This document shows positions 1 through 11,743 of a DNA stretch of 64,000 nt, piece by piece. The DNA is from Gnetum montanum (taxonomy: Eukaryota; Streptophyta; Gnetopsida; Gnetales; Gnetaceae). The position numbers were made by a program, and so were the translations under genes. Each line of letters opens with the position of its first letter. The first letter of the stretch is position 1. The DNA lies in the NCBI GenBank assembly GCA_015680685.1, contig MNCI01034009.1:880878-944877 (forward strand), read 5' to 3'. The notes below the pieces were generated by a model. The model was not told where the DNA came from. It did no database searches and saw nothing but the letters and a program-made list of their open reading frames with translations.

Positions 1-355
1 TAGTAATTATTACTTTTGACAATGTATAATTTGCTTAAGGGACCATCATTTTAGAGTGATGGTAATCATTTTAAAGTGATAGTAAAATGCACTTCTTCTC
101 AGGAAGGATAATGGGTTTCATTGGTCAAATCACAAGTTCTAGTAATTACTACTTTTGGCCATGTATAATTTGCTTAAGGACTATCATTTTAGAGTGATGG
201 TAACCATTTTAAAGTCATAGTAAAATACACTTTCTTCTCGTGAAGGATAATGGGTTTCATGGGTTAAATGATAAGTTTCAGTAATTATTACTTGTGACAA
301 TGTAAAATTTGCTTAAGGGGCCATCATTTCAGAATGATAGTAAAGTGTTCCTTTT
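1..355. repeat. 139-bp tandem repeat, about 2.5 copies
   Basis: Three copies of a unit beginning TAGTAATTATTAC start at 1, 140 and 279, a constant spacing of 139 bases. Each contains GTATAATTTGCTTAAGG and an AGAGTGATGGTAA-like stretch. The third copy fades near 355 and the array probably continues left of the window. Copies differ by scattered substitutions and small indels. No coding potential is evident. Confidence 0.85.
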
Positions 356-1710
356 TCAAATTGTAGGGCTATATTTGAGCCTAGTGTAGCCATTTGAAAA
401 CAATTTATGCTTTCTTCCATCTACCGGCCCTCAACATTGAGACTCCGGGTGAAGAGTAAGATTGTTTGCTTAGAATAATGCAGTTTCTATCATGTCACTT
501 AGATACAGCATGTCAGCATCTAGGTCGTAAAAGTGAACCTGACACAAGGTATAGTTTATTTAAAACCACCGTGCAACAAATCTTTTATGATTTCCATGAC
601 TTAATAAAAATTTCTAATTTTCAGTTTCAAATCCACCAGATAATTCACACGTGCCCATTGAAGCAAGTATATTAATCTATACCGACCATCATAATTAGTT
701 TCATGATCATGGACATGCCTTCATACAAAGCAAATGGCAGACATACTTAAATTATAATCATCACATTTAATTCAACAGGTACAAGTGCGATTCCAACAAT
801 CGCATTGAATATGTCAAATCATTCGCTATTCAATACAAAATTCATTTACCCATAAACCCAGAACTGGATTCAGATTCATGGCAGGAGCAAGATTACTCAT
901 GGAATTCAAATTCGATTGTGTAAAAAAAGCGCTAAACTAAAACAACCAAATGAAATCATGCACTGCACAAATACTCCAATCAAGCATACTTCAATAAACC
1001 TACATTGTAAGGGTAAGAGAATGCACCGAAAAATGAGAAGAATCATAGCGGCAACAGCGGATAAAATCTGGCGCCAGCAAAAACTCAGCCTCCCCAAAAC
1101 CGTCAACGTATAATCGCGATCTGAGAGGTGACGAACTCGTGAAGCCTTGCATTGGAGCTGCTGCTGCTGCTGCTAGATTCAAAACCTTCTGCTATAAACC
1201 AACCAGATAAAACATAGATTCACAGAATTTTCAGACCAATATCAGGTATGATGCCGATGAGACAGAATTCTGGACCTTTAATCGTTTTCCAGATTGGAAT
1301 AGACGTCGAAGCAAATCTGCAGTGCGCAAAAATGGTGTGCGAGTTATGTTATTCAAAGTACGAAAACGTAGCAGAACGATCGACGGGTCAGCCACATACA
1401 ATGGAGATACTTATGTTTGGTAAAGTGCAACTTAGTTAACAGTGATATTGTTAAACGCGTGACAACTTTGAAATTATTAAATTTTTAGCTTTGGCATGGA
1501 CTAGGACGCGGTTCAGACTTAAGTAGCCCGGGTTTTGACTGGTTTAGTGAGAATCATGCGACTCTTGTAACCCAAAATAAATTAAGCATGGGAATGCTTC
1601 CTCATTTATTTATAGAAGTTTATAATTCAATGGCACTTAGTACAATCAATGTGCTGTGACTTGAGGTTTCCTTAGAATTAGACTTAACATAGATAGTACA
1701 AGTGACAATG
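356..1710. other. Unassigned region, possible minus-strand first exon
   Basis: No element termini or recognisable protein here. The stretch 1000-1182 read on the minus strand gives a short Ala/Ser-rich open frame after a CAG-type trinucleotide run, which resembles an organelle-targeting first exon. No splice partner or homologue can be shown, so I do not call a gene. The remainder is AT-rich intergenic DNA. Confidence 0.3.
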
Positions 1711-1721
1711 CATAATGTAAC

Positions 1722-1813
1722 TTGGGGGTGGTTGCCTACCAAAATTTAACTCATAAATTAGAACTTTCAAATCAAGAGTCTTGTCAATAGGCTAACATCT
1801 CATTGTCGAGCCT
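1722..1813 (-). mobile_element. tRNA-derived SINE, minus strand (copy 1)
   Basis: Read on the minus strand it begins with an ACAATGAGATGTTAGCC-like head carrying a polymerase III A-box-like TTAGCCTA. The order matches the copies at 10471 and 14057. The direct repeat CATAATGTAAC at 1711-1721 and 1814-1824 flanks it and is read as its target-site duplication. The tail is C-rich on the minus strand, as in the copy at 14057. Confidence 0.6.
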
Positions 1814-1849
1814 CATAATGTAACATAAAAACTCTCAATGCAAACATAG

Positions 1850-2735
1850 TGATGAGCAATGAAACAATCCAACACCCAACCATACAAGTCACAAGTGATC
1901 ACACACAACTAGATCGTAATCCGTAGATGAGGCAATGTTAATATGCTAGTAATTAATTTAAGTTTGAAACTATTGTCTTCCCACGTGGAGCTAGTGAAGT
2001 CTATAGCTATGGTTTAGCTCAAAGTGAGGTTTATGATATCTGATGTTGGTAGGCCATCATTAGTCCTAGCAAACATAATTAAAATGGAAATGATTTCTGA
2101 ATTTAAGTAAATCAAGTAAACAAGTCTATTTTAGCCTATGGCAATGAGCATCTATTCTTGATCTTCCCTACACACCTTTGGCTTTGTGTAACTACTATTA
2201 GGATACCAAGTGTACCGCTACTACGTGTACCAAGTGATAGTACTACTAGGTTACCAAGCAATTGTACTTAAGTGCTCTAAATCAATCATGCTCATTCCGC
2301 TTAATAACAATACTATTAATAAAGTGCATGGAATAGTAAAACATTAACTAGGAAAACAATGAACACTATGCTAAGTCAAAACAATAAACTAGGAGAATGC
2401 TACAAGAGTGAGAAATAGCTTGATCTTTAATTCTAGTCACACTTGTGCCCAAGTACAAGATGTTCAAACAAAGACATTGTGCACTAAGTCACACTACACT
2501 GCAAGCATTCACATTTCTAAGTGCTAGATTACAAAAACAAATTGAAAGAGTTCTACTACTATGGAATGAAAACCTATGTGGATTCGTGCACCCAAGTGTT
2601 GTATTTATAGGCTACATGCATCCCACAATATCAAATATATAATAACATAGCTTCTGCTACGATATCAAATCTATGACATCATGGATATGATATCGTAGTT
2701 ACAATATCAATGGTCAAGAAAATTTGACATTATCA
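1850..2735 (-). mobile_element. Solo LTR of the TGATGA...TCATCA family
   Basis: An 886-bp LTR in minus orientation, starting TGATGAGCAATG and ending TTATCA. A perfect 5-bp duplication, CATAG, lies at 1845-1849 and 2736-2740. No primer site or polypurine tract adjoins it, so it is a solo LTR left by LTR-LTR recombination. The order of motifs matches the other LTRs here: CCAACCATACAAGTC near one end and a TATTTATAGG TATA segment with ATATCAAAT-type repeats near the other. Confidence 0.85.
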
Positions 2736-2852
2736 CATAGCCACTTAAGATTCATTTAGAAGATAGTGAGGTTTAATTTAGCATGGAAAATTCATAGACC
2801 ATGCCTCCTTTCAAAAATAATGGATATTGCTACATAAATATTACATGGTCTA

Positions 2853-3701
2853 TGATGAGTCATGATTTTCCTAGCTCCGATATCAGATACCTGATATTGG
2901 GCCCCTAGATGTGTTATCGGATATCTGATATCAGGTGGTATGGGCCGGCCTATAAATATAGTACTTGGGCACACGATTTGGAAGATAGTTTGCATTAATT
3001 TTTCATAGTTTTGTCAATAGAGTAGCTGAACTCCTGCAGTTTTATTCCATAATCTTACAAAATAGTCAATGAGTGCCCACAAAGTGGATTTAACTCAATT
3101 GTATGGAGCATTATTCAAGAGGCAATGTAACTGGACATATTCCATGAATGGCAATAAGATTGAGATTAATTCTTATTCATTGCAACACTTTGACTTAGAT
3201 TAGATCTACTTTCCATGCAATTTACTTTTCATGTACTTAGTTAATATTTACATTTTAATGCATGTTAATTAATTAAGCACATAAGTACGATCGCTTTGAG
3301 CATGCATATGACTCTTGATAATCCCAACAATGCTTAATGTTTGGTAGCCCAACAGTGTTATATGTGTTCAAGATGTGCACGGGAAGTAGGATCAAATACT
3401 TATGTTAGGGTAGTTAACTATTAATTAGCAATTAGATTAGTTGAATTGATTATAAATTGAGTTTCAACCTATTGTTAATTGTAGAACAACAAAGTATAAA
3501 ATAATAGAAATCATATGCCTCACTCTGAATTAAACCATACGTGATAAAGCTACCACTAATCCAAGTGGGAAGACAATGAACTATGATCAAGGCATAGCAA
3601 TCTAGATGCCACAACTAGTCCCATCCATAGAATTCGACTAGATCATGCGTGAACGCTTTTGATTCGTATGGTTGGGCATAGGGGTATCTCGTCGCTCATC
3701 A
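2853..3701 (+). repeat. Element A 5' LTR
   Basis: Starts TGATGAGTCATG and ends CGCTCATCA. The U3 part holds several GATATCTGATATC-like motifs and a TATA box, TATAAATA, at 2951-2958. It aligns along its whole length with the 3' LTR at 8355. Confidence 0.9.
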
Positions 3702-3702
3702 T

Positions 3703-3720
3703 TGGCACTGTTGTTGGAAA
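3703..3720 (+). other. Primer binding site of element A, tRNA-Asp type, degenerate
   Basis: TGGCACTGTTGTTGGAAA follows the LTR after one spacer base. It is a decayed form of TGGCGCCGTTGCCGGGGA, the complement of the 3' end of plant tRNA-Asp(GUC), which is better preserved in elements B, D and E. Confidence 0.7.
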
Positions 3721-3832
3721 TGGTGTTAGTTCTCTGATTAGTTATATTATACACAATCACTGTAAAGGTATTAATGATCTATCTCTTAGAAAACATTAAT
3801 ATTTTAAATCACACACATTATTAGACAAAACC

Positions 3833-5970
3833 ATGTCTTCTTCACATAGGACTAATAATGCATCGTATGATGAGAACACTCATAAGAAAAATGATAGAAT
3901 ATATATTGAGGGAAATTGAAGTGAACAACCTCAAACAGGGATTTCTTATGCTCATTTAGATCCTTACTACACTCAAAGACTACATTCAACTAGTGTAGAC
4001 AATCGTAGAGAAGATGGAGTAAGTCTTAGATCAAGGAGGGCCTCAAGGCCTAGGACCTCCTCTAAACCTAGACAAGATAAATCAAGGGACCATGGGGAGA
4101 ACTATAGAAGCCATGGCGATTCTCCTAGTTCCTCATCTTCCTCTTCCTCTTCAATGTCTAGTTTTGATGAAGATAAATGTAGGTATAGAGATAGAGCTCC
4201 ACTACGGGGTCAAGACAAAGATAGAAATTGAACCCAAGGGCAAAATCAAAGACATCACCATGAGCATAGACAAGATCATCACAATCAAATAGATAGAAAT
4301 GGAAATTTTCATCACAACATGTCTGATGATGATGAACCCTTGTTGGCCACTAAGAGCCTAATGTAGATCATGGAGGTAGCTAAGATACCTCACAAGCATT
4401 GCAGGGGCAGTCGCTTACCTAGGCTTGATATAAACAATATCCCTAAATTTGCAAGAGGCTACGATTTGGATCCACAACATCATCTACAAGCCTTCCATGA
4501 TGCCTGTGACTCATACAACATTGAAAGTCGGTGGCAAAAGCTCAAGCTCTTTCCTAGGACACTAATCGATGAAGTAGAAAGTTGGTATAGACCGTTGAAA
4601 CTAAGTTCCATTCACTAGTAGTTCACAATGTTGGAACTTTTCAATGAAAAATACCAAACCTATGAGGGAGTGTCCAACTTGAGGAGACAAATCCAATAAT
4701 GGAAGCAAGAAAATCATGAACCCTTGGATGTGGCCTTAGATAGATACTATTTGCTACTACATGGATGTCCTGGCCATGATTTCTCTGAGGAAAGGCAACT
4801 TTTCCACATCATTGATGGGCTTCGTAATCAAACAACGGAGACCCTTGGGATGTATGCTCTAGGTCAATTATACGAGCTATGAACTCATCAAATTTGAGAG
4901 TTGATCAAGCATGTGGCAAAAGAAGAAGGAGAGCTATGCGAATGGGAGAATATTGAGGAAAACAACTAGGACCCAACTCTTCAAAAGAAAAGGGTCCATA
5001 TCTATGATGAGGAAAAGGCAGCAGCTCTTGATGAAATGATTTTACAACGAACCTTGCCAATACAAAATTCTCTTGTTGAGCTTGAAGCAAAGTTGGATAA
5101 GATGTCGGAATTGATGGATGAGAAAGTTAAAACTTGCATAGAAACCATAGAGGAGAGAGTGACACAAAGCAAATCAAGCAATCACAACAAAAAAAGGAAA
5201 AAGAACCAAGAAACAGCTAGGAACACATATCAGCAAATAGGAAACATGGCTAAAGAAAGTGAGGCTATAGACTCAACCACAGACAAAGATAATGGATGTG
5301 ACATTTACATATACGACCATCCAAAGGACCATTGCCTCATCTTGTTGCATCTACATAAGAGTTGGGTAGGGGCATTAAATCCAAAGTTTGTACAAAAGTA
5401 CATGCCCAAGAGATTTCCTCTTCTGCATAGTAATTTTAGACAACCCCAAAACCAACAATACTATCCTAGGGGGACTTATTACCAGCCTCAACACTGGCAT
5501 CAACCACAGTGGCAACAACCACAGTCATGGGGGAGGCCACCACCAAAATAACCCTATCCTTCCTACCAACCAAACCCACATGAATATTATGTTCAACACC
5601 CTATTTCACCAACTAGTTTTACTTCCTCTACTTCAAATCACTACTACCACTCTCCCAAATATCATTATCCCACAACATCTTATACAAGATCACCATCTCA
5701 CACCTCTTACCCTGCAATATTTTCATACTCACCTTCACCATATGTCACCTCCAACAACAAAAGAAGGTTTAGCATCACAACATCAACAAGAGAATGTCAC
5801 TGGTGTTGCAAACATACATGTAAATGATAACGTTGGTAGATCTCAACTGCAACATTGGAAGCATCCCTTCTGGAGGAAAGGCTGTAAGACAAGGCAAAAC
5901 ACTCATGGACCTACTACATCACCTAACCAGCATAGGGCCAATCTAATGCAACAACCTTCCTCACAAAAAT
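3833..5970 (+). pseudogene. gag remnant of element A
   Basis: One reading frame runs from the ATG at 3833 (Met-Ser-Ser-Ser) through a Ser/Arg/His-rich N-terminal part and a capsid-like core (around 4420-4930; motifs WQKLKLFPRTL and LFNEKYQTY). A charged coiled-coil stretch follows, then a zinc-knuckle-like CDIYIYDHPKDHC near 5300 whose second Cys is lost, and a Pro/Gln/Tyr-rich tail. Roughly nine in-frame stops interrupt the frame, including two adjacent TAG codons near 4617. Gag forms the virus-like particle in the cytoplasm. This copy cannot encode a full protein. The same order is seen in elements B, D and E. Confidence 0.82.
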
Positions 5971-8354
5971 GATGTCTCCTAATCATACACAAAATCCAAT
6001 AACCATCACCACTCCAACGCAAGACATAAATGATAAACCTATCATTGTGGAGAGATAGAAGAATCCATGCATCACCAATAATGATAAAGGGTGTAGTTGT
6101 GGGCCGGAAGTTCAAAATATTAACACAACCCTTATACCAACTCACCATAAAGTTCAGGAGCAAGTGTGTGAACAAAACCTAATGTACGCAGTAGCCACTA
6201 AACCAAAAGACACCTAATGGCTTGAAAATGAGAATATAAAATTGTCTAAAAAATGCATTGAAGTAACTGATTTGCTTATCAATTTTGGAATTTTTTGATT
6301 CTTCATATGTTTTCCATTTCTTAATATTTTTATTTTCTTTATATTTTTCTCTTTTCTTGAGTCATTCTCTTTATGTTTTATGAATGTATTTTATGTTTTT
6401 ATTAATAAAATTGCCAAGTCATGATGCAATCAACACTATGTGTTGGGTTTTTTGTGTTATGCTATCAAGATGATTAGGTAAGTAATTGTGCAAAGCAATG
6501 AGACTACCTCATCCATCCCTCCAGTTCTTTGAATAAAAGGTATTTCTCATGGAAACAATTTGGTTCTTTTTTTATGAAACTAAAATTAATCAATGATCAT
6601 TGTACTTGAAGAAAGAGGGAATGACCAAGTGGGAACAACAAAGGGTGTGATCTCAAGGGGACTTGTTGGGTTCTCTTCTTGACTTTCTTCATGTGGTTTA
6701 TGACTTCTCTTGGAACGTATTATCACTTCATTGTTGACCAATAAAAAGGAAGCTTTGTCTTTACATGGTATGGTTTCCATCCAAAAAAAAAAAAAAAAAC
6801 ACAAAACATAAAAAAAAGGAGAAAAATAAAAAAATAAACAATAATGGGAATTAAAAGCGCACCCCTTGGACACAATAATGGGCTACTCGTTATGGGGTTG
6901 GAAAGACATGTTATCTATGCCTGAAGGCACCTCTCTAACTAAGGCCCTTCCTTTCTTCTTCTCTTTTCTTCTTTTTTTTGGAGTGATGATTGTTCTTTGA
7001 GGTGGTTGTGGACTCATGGTGGTTGGTAGGATGGAACACATCAATGCGAGATCACTGTTCATGGTATGGACTTGGTCTCAACTTGGACAAATAGGTATGT
7101 TGATCATTTCAATCACACTTGTCATAAGAACCTGTTGTGGACATGGTCAAATACCTTACATCCCGATCTCTGCAATCCCTTCTCATTCCATTATTTATGT
7201 CACTTCTACATGTGATTATGAGCTTTTTGGTTTTGTGTAGCATAGTGCAATATCCTAACCACGGTAGTTTTGTGTTGTTTGGAACAAAGGCATGGTCTAA
7301 ATTTAACTTCTCGGGTGCCCATAGACATCTATAGAAGTGGTTATGTAAGGGCATTAAGGCAAGAGCTTGCTTTGGGGAGGACCCACTTGCATAACTTTTG
7401 TTGATCATGGCTTTGAACTAACCATCACATCTTCTAGAACATCAATGATGGTTTCTCTAAATTTATGCATGGTTTTGGGACTACTTCTCATCTATTTCAT
7501 TAATTTTTCCTAGTTTTCTATTTCCATATCCATTAATATTTCTTTGCCATCTTATGAATTAGACCTTTGGTTTCAATTATTCAAAAACCTATGTGCTTCT
7601 AGAGTTACGCTTATTAGTCATGGGGGCTATGAATGCATGCTTTAAAATTTTCCAACATCATATTTTTCAACATTATGGTAACTAATAATAATTGATCAAA
7701 ATAATGTGAACAACTTGATGATTTTAGTTACCTCATAGCCTTGGGCATAGTATGCTATAATCACCTTGTGCTTAAAAGAAAACTAAGGGATCTAAAAAAT
7801 GTTAATTATTAAGGAAAATTTACCACAACTAATGTTGATCCTTTGGTGATTGCAGGTGATGCTAAAAGATACACCTAAGGAAAAAGGTCTTTTGCCAAGC
7901 ACAAAAACAAAACCAAAAGAGGGATAACGGAGGATATGACCATGGGCAAATTGTAGCACATACAAGATAGTAGCTCAAAATCTGCATGCTTACTAGATTC
8001 ATAGGGCAATGAAGAAATTTCAGTTCACCCTTCAAGAATGTTCTACATAACTAGGAAAGCATTGACATAACAATCAAGGTTAAAAGTTTGCCACTGCTAG
8101 CAAGAACAAGAAGAATCATCTTTAGTGGATTTTTAAAGATCTCTTCAAATTTTGTAATCTTCAATGTCTATCCAGTCTTTTTGTCACTCTGTCATTTTGT
8201 ATGCGTCCACTCAAATAAAATTTTGAAATGTGGCACTTAGAGTTAGTCAGTAGTTTGCATATCAAATAATCCCATACATTCCCAATATTTTGTAAGGAAC
8301 TTGTTCCTCATTTTGTTTAACTCAAGGATGAGTTTTTATTCAATCATGGGAGTA
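5971..8354 (+). other. Element A 3' non-coding region with polypurine tract
   Basis: No pol domain in any frame. It holds an A17 run near 6783 and a segment around 6740-7010 that recurs in E (about 59890-60110) and, reversed, in X- (about 51180-51357), so it is a shared 3' non-coding module. It ends with CTCAAGGATGAGTTTTTATT and CATGGGAGTA immediately before the 3' LTR; this tract is conserved in D, E and X and is the likely plus-strand primer. Confidence 0.7.
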
Positions 8355-9225
8355 TGATGAGTCATGATTTGCCTGGCTCCGATAGCAGATATTTGATATC
8401 GAAGCCCTAATATTGGATACTCAATATCGGGCCCCTAGATGCATTATTGAATATCTGATATCTATGGGCTAGCCTATAAATATAGCGCTTGGGCACATGG
8501 TTTGGGGGATAGTTTGCATTAGTTTTTCATAGTTTTGTCAATAGAGTAGTTGAACTCTTGTAGTTTTATTCCGTAATCTTACAGAACAGTTAGTGAGTGC
8601 CCACAGAGTGGATCTGAGTCAATTATATGGAGTCTTATTTGAGTGGCAATGTACCTAGACATACTCCATGAATGACAATAAGATCGAGATTGATTCTTAT
8701 TCATTGCAACACTTTGACTTAGATTAGATTTACTTTCCATGCAATTTACTTTTTATGTACTTAGTTAATATTTACATTTTAATGCATGTTAATTAATTAA
8801 GCACATAAGTACGATCACTTCGAGCATGCATATGACTCTTGGTAATCCTAGCAATGCTAAATGTTTAGTAACCCAACAATGTTATATGTGTTCAAGATGT
8901 GCACGAGAAGTGGGATCAAATACTTATGTTAGGGTAGTTGATTATTAATTAGCAATTAGATTAGTTAAATTGATTATAAATTGAGTTTCAACCTATTGTT
9001 AATCGTAGAACAATAAAATATAAAATAATAAAAATCATATGCCTCACTCTAGACTAAACCATACGTGACAAAGCTACCACTAGTCCAAGTGGGAAGATAG
9101 TGAACTACAATCAAGGCATAGCAATCTAGATGCCACAACTAGTTCCATCTATGGAATTTGATCAAATCATGCATGAACGCTTGTGATTCGTATGGTTAGA
9201 CATAGGGGTACCTCGCCGCTCATCA
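8355..9225 (+). repeat. Element A 3' LTR
   Basis: Starts TGATGAGTCATG, ends CGCTCATCA, and has the same TATAAATA promoter segment (around 8476) as its partner. It differs from the 5' LTR by scattered substitutions and small indels, mostly transitions by eye, so insertion is not recent. Confidence 0.9.
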
Positions 9226-9403
9226 GTGTATAAAAGCCATGGTTTAAAAGAACTTGATTTTCAAGAATTTGTTTAGTATGAATCCTATTTTTGAATTCAA
9301 GATAATCTCTATTTCACCACTATTACTTTCACTTTCCCTCTTTTCATGGCACATGCACATGAAGGTGTTGTGTGGTAATTGTTTGGTTGTGTGGAATGCA
9401 CAC

Positions 9404-9770
9404 TTACCACACGCCTCACAAACAAAAAAGTTAAAGTGGTGCAATTACAACCCTATGTGCTTATGTGTCATACATGCATTTATTTTGATATAACAACCTA
9501 ATTGATGATGGGAGAATTTGCCACATAACTTGATTAGCATATTTTAACCATTTTAATCTTTTTATGTGATTTTCGCACAAATGTGTGAAGTTACCACACA
9601 CCTCACAAACAAAAATGACAAAGTGGCCCAATTGCAAACCTATGTGTTTCTATGTCATGCATTTATTTTGACGTGATAATCTAAGAGATGATGGGAGAAT
9701 TTGCCACATAACGAAATTAGCATATTTTAACCATTTTTAACTTTTTGTGCGATTTTCGCACAAATGTTTC
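9404..9770. repeat. 187-bp tandem duplication
   Basis: Two adjacent copies begin TTACCACACGCCTCACAAAC (9404) and TTACCACACACCTCACAAAC (9591), a spacing of 187. Each has GATGGGAGAATTTGCCACAT in the middle and GATTTTCGCACAAATG at the end. Divergence is modest. No coding content. An open frame overlapping the first copy is considered incidental. Confidence 0.85.
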
Positions 9771-10456
9771 ACATAGCATTGCATTGCACATCAAACTCAT
9801 GTGCATAAGCCATGATATCTCTCCCTTGTCATCCTATAAATTAAACGAATAAATTCTACTTTATTAAGATTATGTAATATTGAAATTGCTCATTTAAATA
9901 CATTTTAATTAACAATGTTAATCTAGCATTTTGATCAAATTGATATTTAACCAATGAAAATCAATATTTAGTAAAACAATTCATTATATGTAATTATTTT
10001 GAATTGTTTTCTTTTTTTCTCTTTTAAGAGAATATTCAAGTGTATTATCTATGATTGGAACATACCTCCAAGCTAGCATTCAAGGTGTTGCAACTAGGAT
10101 TTGAACCAATATTGAAGAGGTAGTATGATGAAGTACAATTAAAAATCATCATCATCTTAGCCTTGCCCCAATGATATGGGTCAACTACAAAAGTTTTCTT
10201 TCATCATCTCTCTATTAAGGGCTAATTTTTTATAGAATTGCAATTCTTTCTACAATGTCCATTTTTGCACCTACAATATATGCCAATCTTTTCAATGAGG
10301 TTCATTATTTAATCTTCTTTGAATATGATAAAACCATCTAAAACTATATTCTTATAACTGATCTAAAATAAAAATCACTCCAAATCTTCATCTAATATCA
10401 ACAATGTAACATCTACATTGTATAACATACATTTAAGCATTTCAATTTTTGTCATG
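9771..10456. other. AT-rich intergenic DNA, nothing recognised
   Basis: No frame, repeat boundary or RNA gene could be supported in this stretch on either strand. Confidence 0.6.
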
Positions 10457-10470
10457 CTAGTTTATTGATA

Positions 10471-10593
10471 ACAATGAGGCATTAACCTAGTGGTAAGACT
10501 CTTGATTTGGAAACTCTAAGTCATGAAATCAATTCTAATGGCCAAAGCTAAGTTACCTCTATTTCAATTATGTCAAGTTCCAACATTCCCACA
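10471..10593 (+). mobile_element. tRNA-derived SINE (copy 2)
   Basis: Begins ACAATGAGGCATTAACCTAG with an A-box-like TTAACCTAGTGGT and a weak B-box-like GAAATCAATTC about 40 bases on. Flanks CTAGTTTATTGATA (10457-10470) and CTAATTTATTAATA (10594-10607) form a 14-bp target-site duplication with two mismatches, which supports the ends. The head matches the copies at 1722 and 14057. Confidence 0.72.
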
Positions 10594-10794
10594 CTAATTT
10601 ATTAATACCATTTTTTTTCAGCCTAATATTCAAAACCATATAAAATTTTCTTTTTAATTTTATTAAAAATTTCTTATTGTCCATTATGCCTTAATCCTAT
10701 TTCCTATATCCGTGTTAGTTTCACTATTTTAGGTAATTAAATTAGAACACAAATTATTTGTAACAATGAAATGTTCTTTTCAACCTAGTTATAT

Positions 10795-10880
10795 AGATGT
10801 TGGCCTAGTAAGCCAAGGTGACAAGTTCAATTTTGCCGGATAGCACCGAGTTATTTCATTTCACTAGTTAACTTAATGGT
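10795..10880 (+). mobile_element. Possible degraded SINE fragment
   Basis: GATGTTGGCCTAGTA followed 16 bases later by GACAAGTTCAATTTTG resembles the A and B boxes of the SINE family seen elsewhere in this window. No target-site duplication could be found, so the limits are approximate. Confidence 0.35.
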
Positions 10881-11743
10881 ATAGCATATGTTCGCAACCT
10901 ATTAAATGGAGCAATGACCATGGGAATTCTTAATGCGATGAAATGCATTTTCTGCTCTTTAAAAGAGAGCACAATGCCACATTATCACTATTTCTTTTAA
11001 AAATAGAAAGAAGATAATTACAATTGATGAAACTTCAATATATTTATGGCTATAAAGTTCTAGTTAGACATTTCATGTTGGCTGTATGTCTCTTCTGGTT
11101 TCCACAACCCCAAAATATTAGTTAATAAATCTTTAAAAAAGCTCAAAACCCTCTATCGCAGTCGATATTACCATAGCAAATATTAACAAGATAAAAAAGA
11201 AGCGAAAACAATAGAGGTGCCACAAAGATATAATAATGTAAAACTGAAAATCAAATATCCGCAACTTCGTATTTTTTGAATTGACAGAAGCATGTGCCGG
11301 AATCAGGACCTAACCCCATGTCATCAACCTTTAAACATCCATAATTTTGAAGGTGAATTTAAGAATATTATATGCACAAATAAATCAGAGCAATCACCTT
11401 CTGTGTACCGTGCCCAAAACATACAGAGAAATGCACATTTTCTGCTAACAGTAGTCAGAATTACGTATGCCAAATGAACTATATTAGAAACCGTAAGGCA
11501 AAATTAGTTTATACATGCTGTAAATAGCTCAGGTTTAAGAAATTTGATGTTGGTGAAGGGGCACCGTAAACTTGTTATAAGTACAATTTTTCTTAAAACA
11601 TAAACTCAAGAAAATTTACACCAAAGATTTGAGGTACGATTAAATGGAAAATGGTTTTTCTACTTATTTGAAAGTCGTGAACCACCTTGGACGGGAAGAA
11701 ATTTGCTTGAAGCAGCAAAACGATTTAGTGGAGTTCAGACATT
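10881..11743. other. 3' flank of the host gene
   Basis: Lies downstream of the minus-strand host gene stop codon at 11744 and should include its 3' untranslated region. No second gene, repeat or RNA gene is recognisable. Short open frames here have no supporting features. Confidence 0.5.

Larger units (their letters stand above)
2853..9225 (+). mobile_element. Element A: complete non-autonomous gag-only LTR retrotransposon
   Basis: Two direct LTRs (2853-3701 and 8355-9225) bracket 4.65 kb. The flanking pentamers GTCTA (2848-2852) and GTGTA (9226-9230) form a target-site duplication with one mismatch. A degenerate tRNA-Asp primer site follows the 5' LTR and a CATGGGAGTA tract precedes the 3' LTR. 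The interior holds a broken gag and about 2.4 kb of non-coding DNA, with no protease, reverse transcriptase, RNase H or integrase. This is the organisation of terminal-repeat elements with a Gag domain (TR-GAG). Its Gag is closely related to that of Athila-like element E, so it probably depended on E-type enzymes. Confidence 0.88.

Noticed and set aside
1000-1182. Ala/Ser-rich minus-strand frame as a host gene
   Set aside because: No splice site, partner exon or recognised family; kept only as a remark.
5036-5551. Independent gene inside element A
   Set aside because: Same frame and order as the gag coiled coil and zinc knuckle of B, D and E.
10471-10593. tRNA gene
   Set aside because: A-box-like sequence only, weak B box, no cloverleaf, and it is flanked by a target-site duplication; called a SINE.
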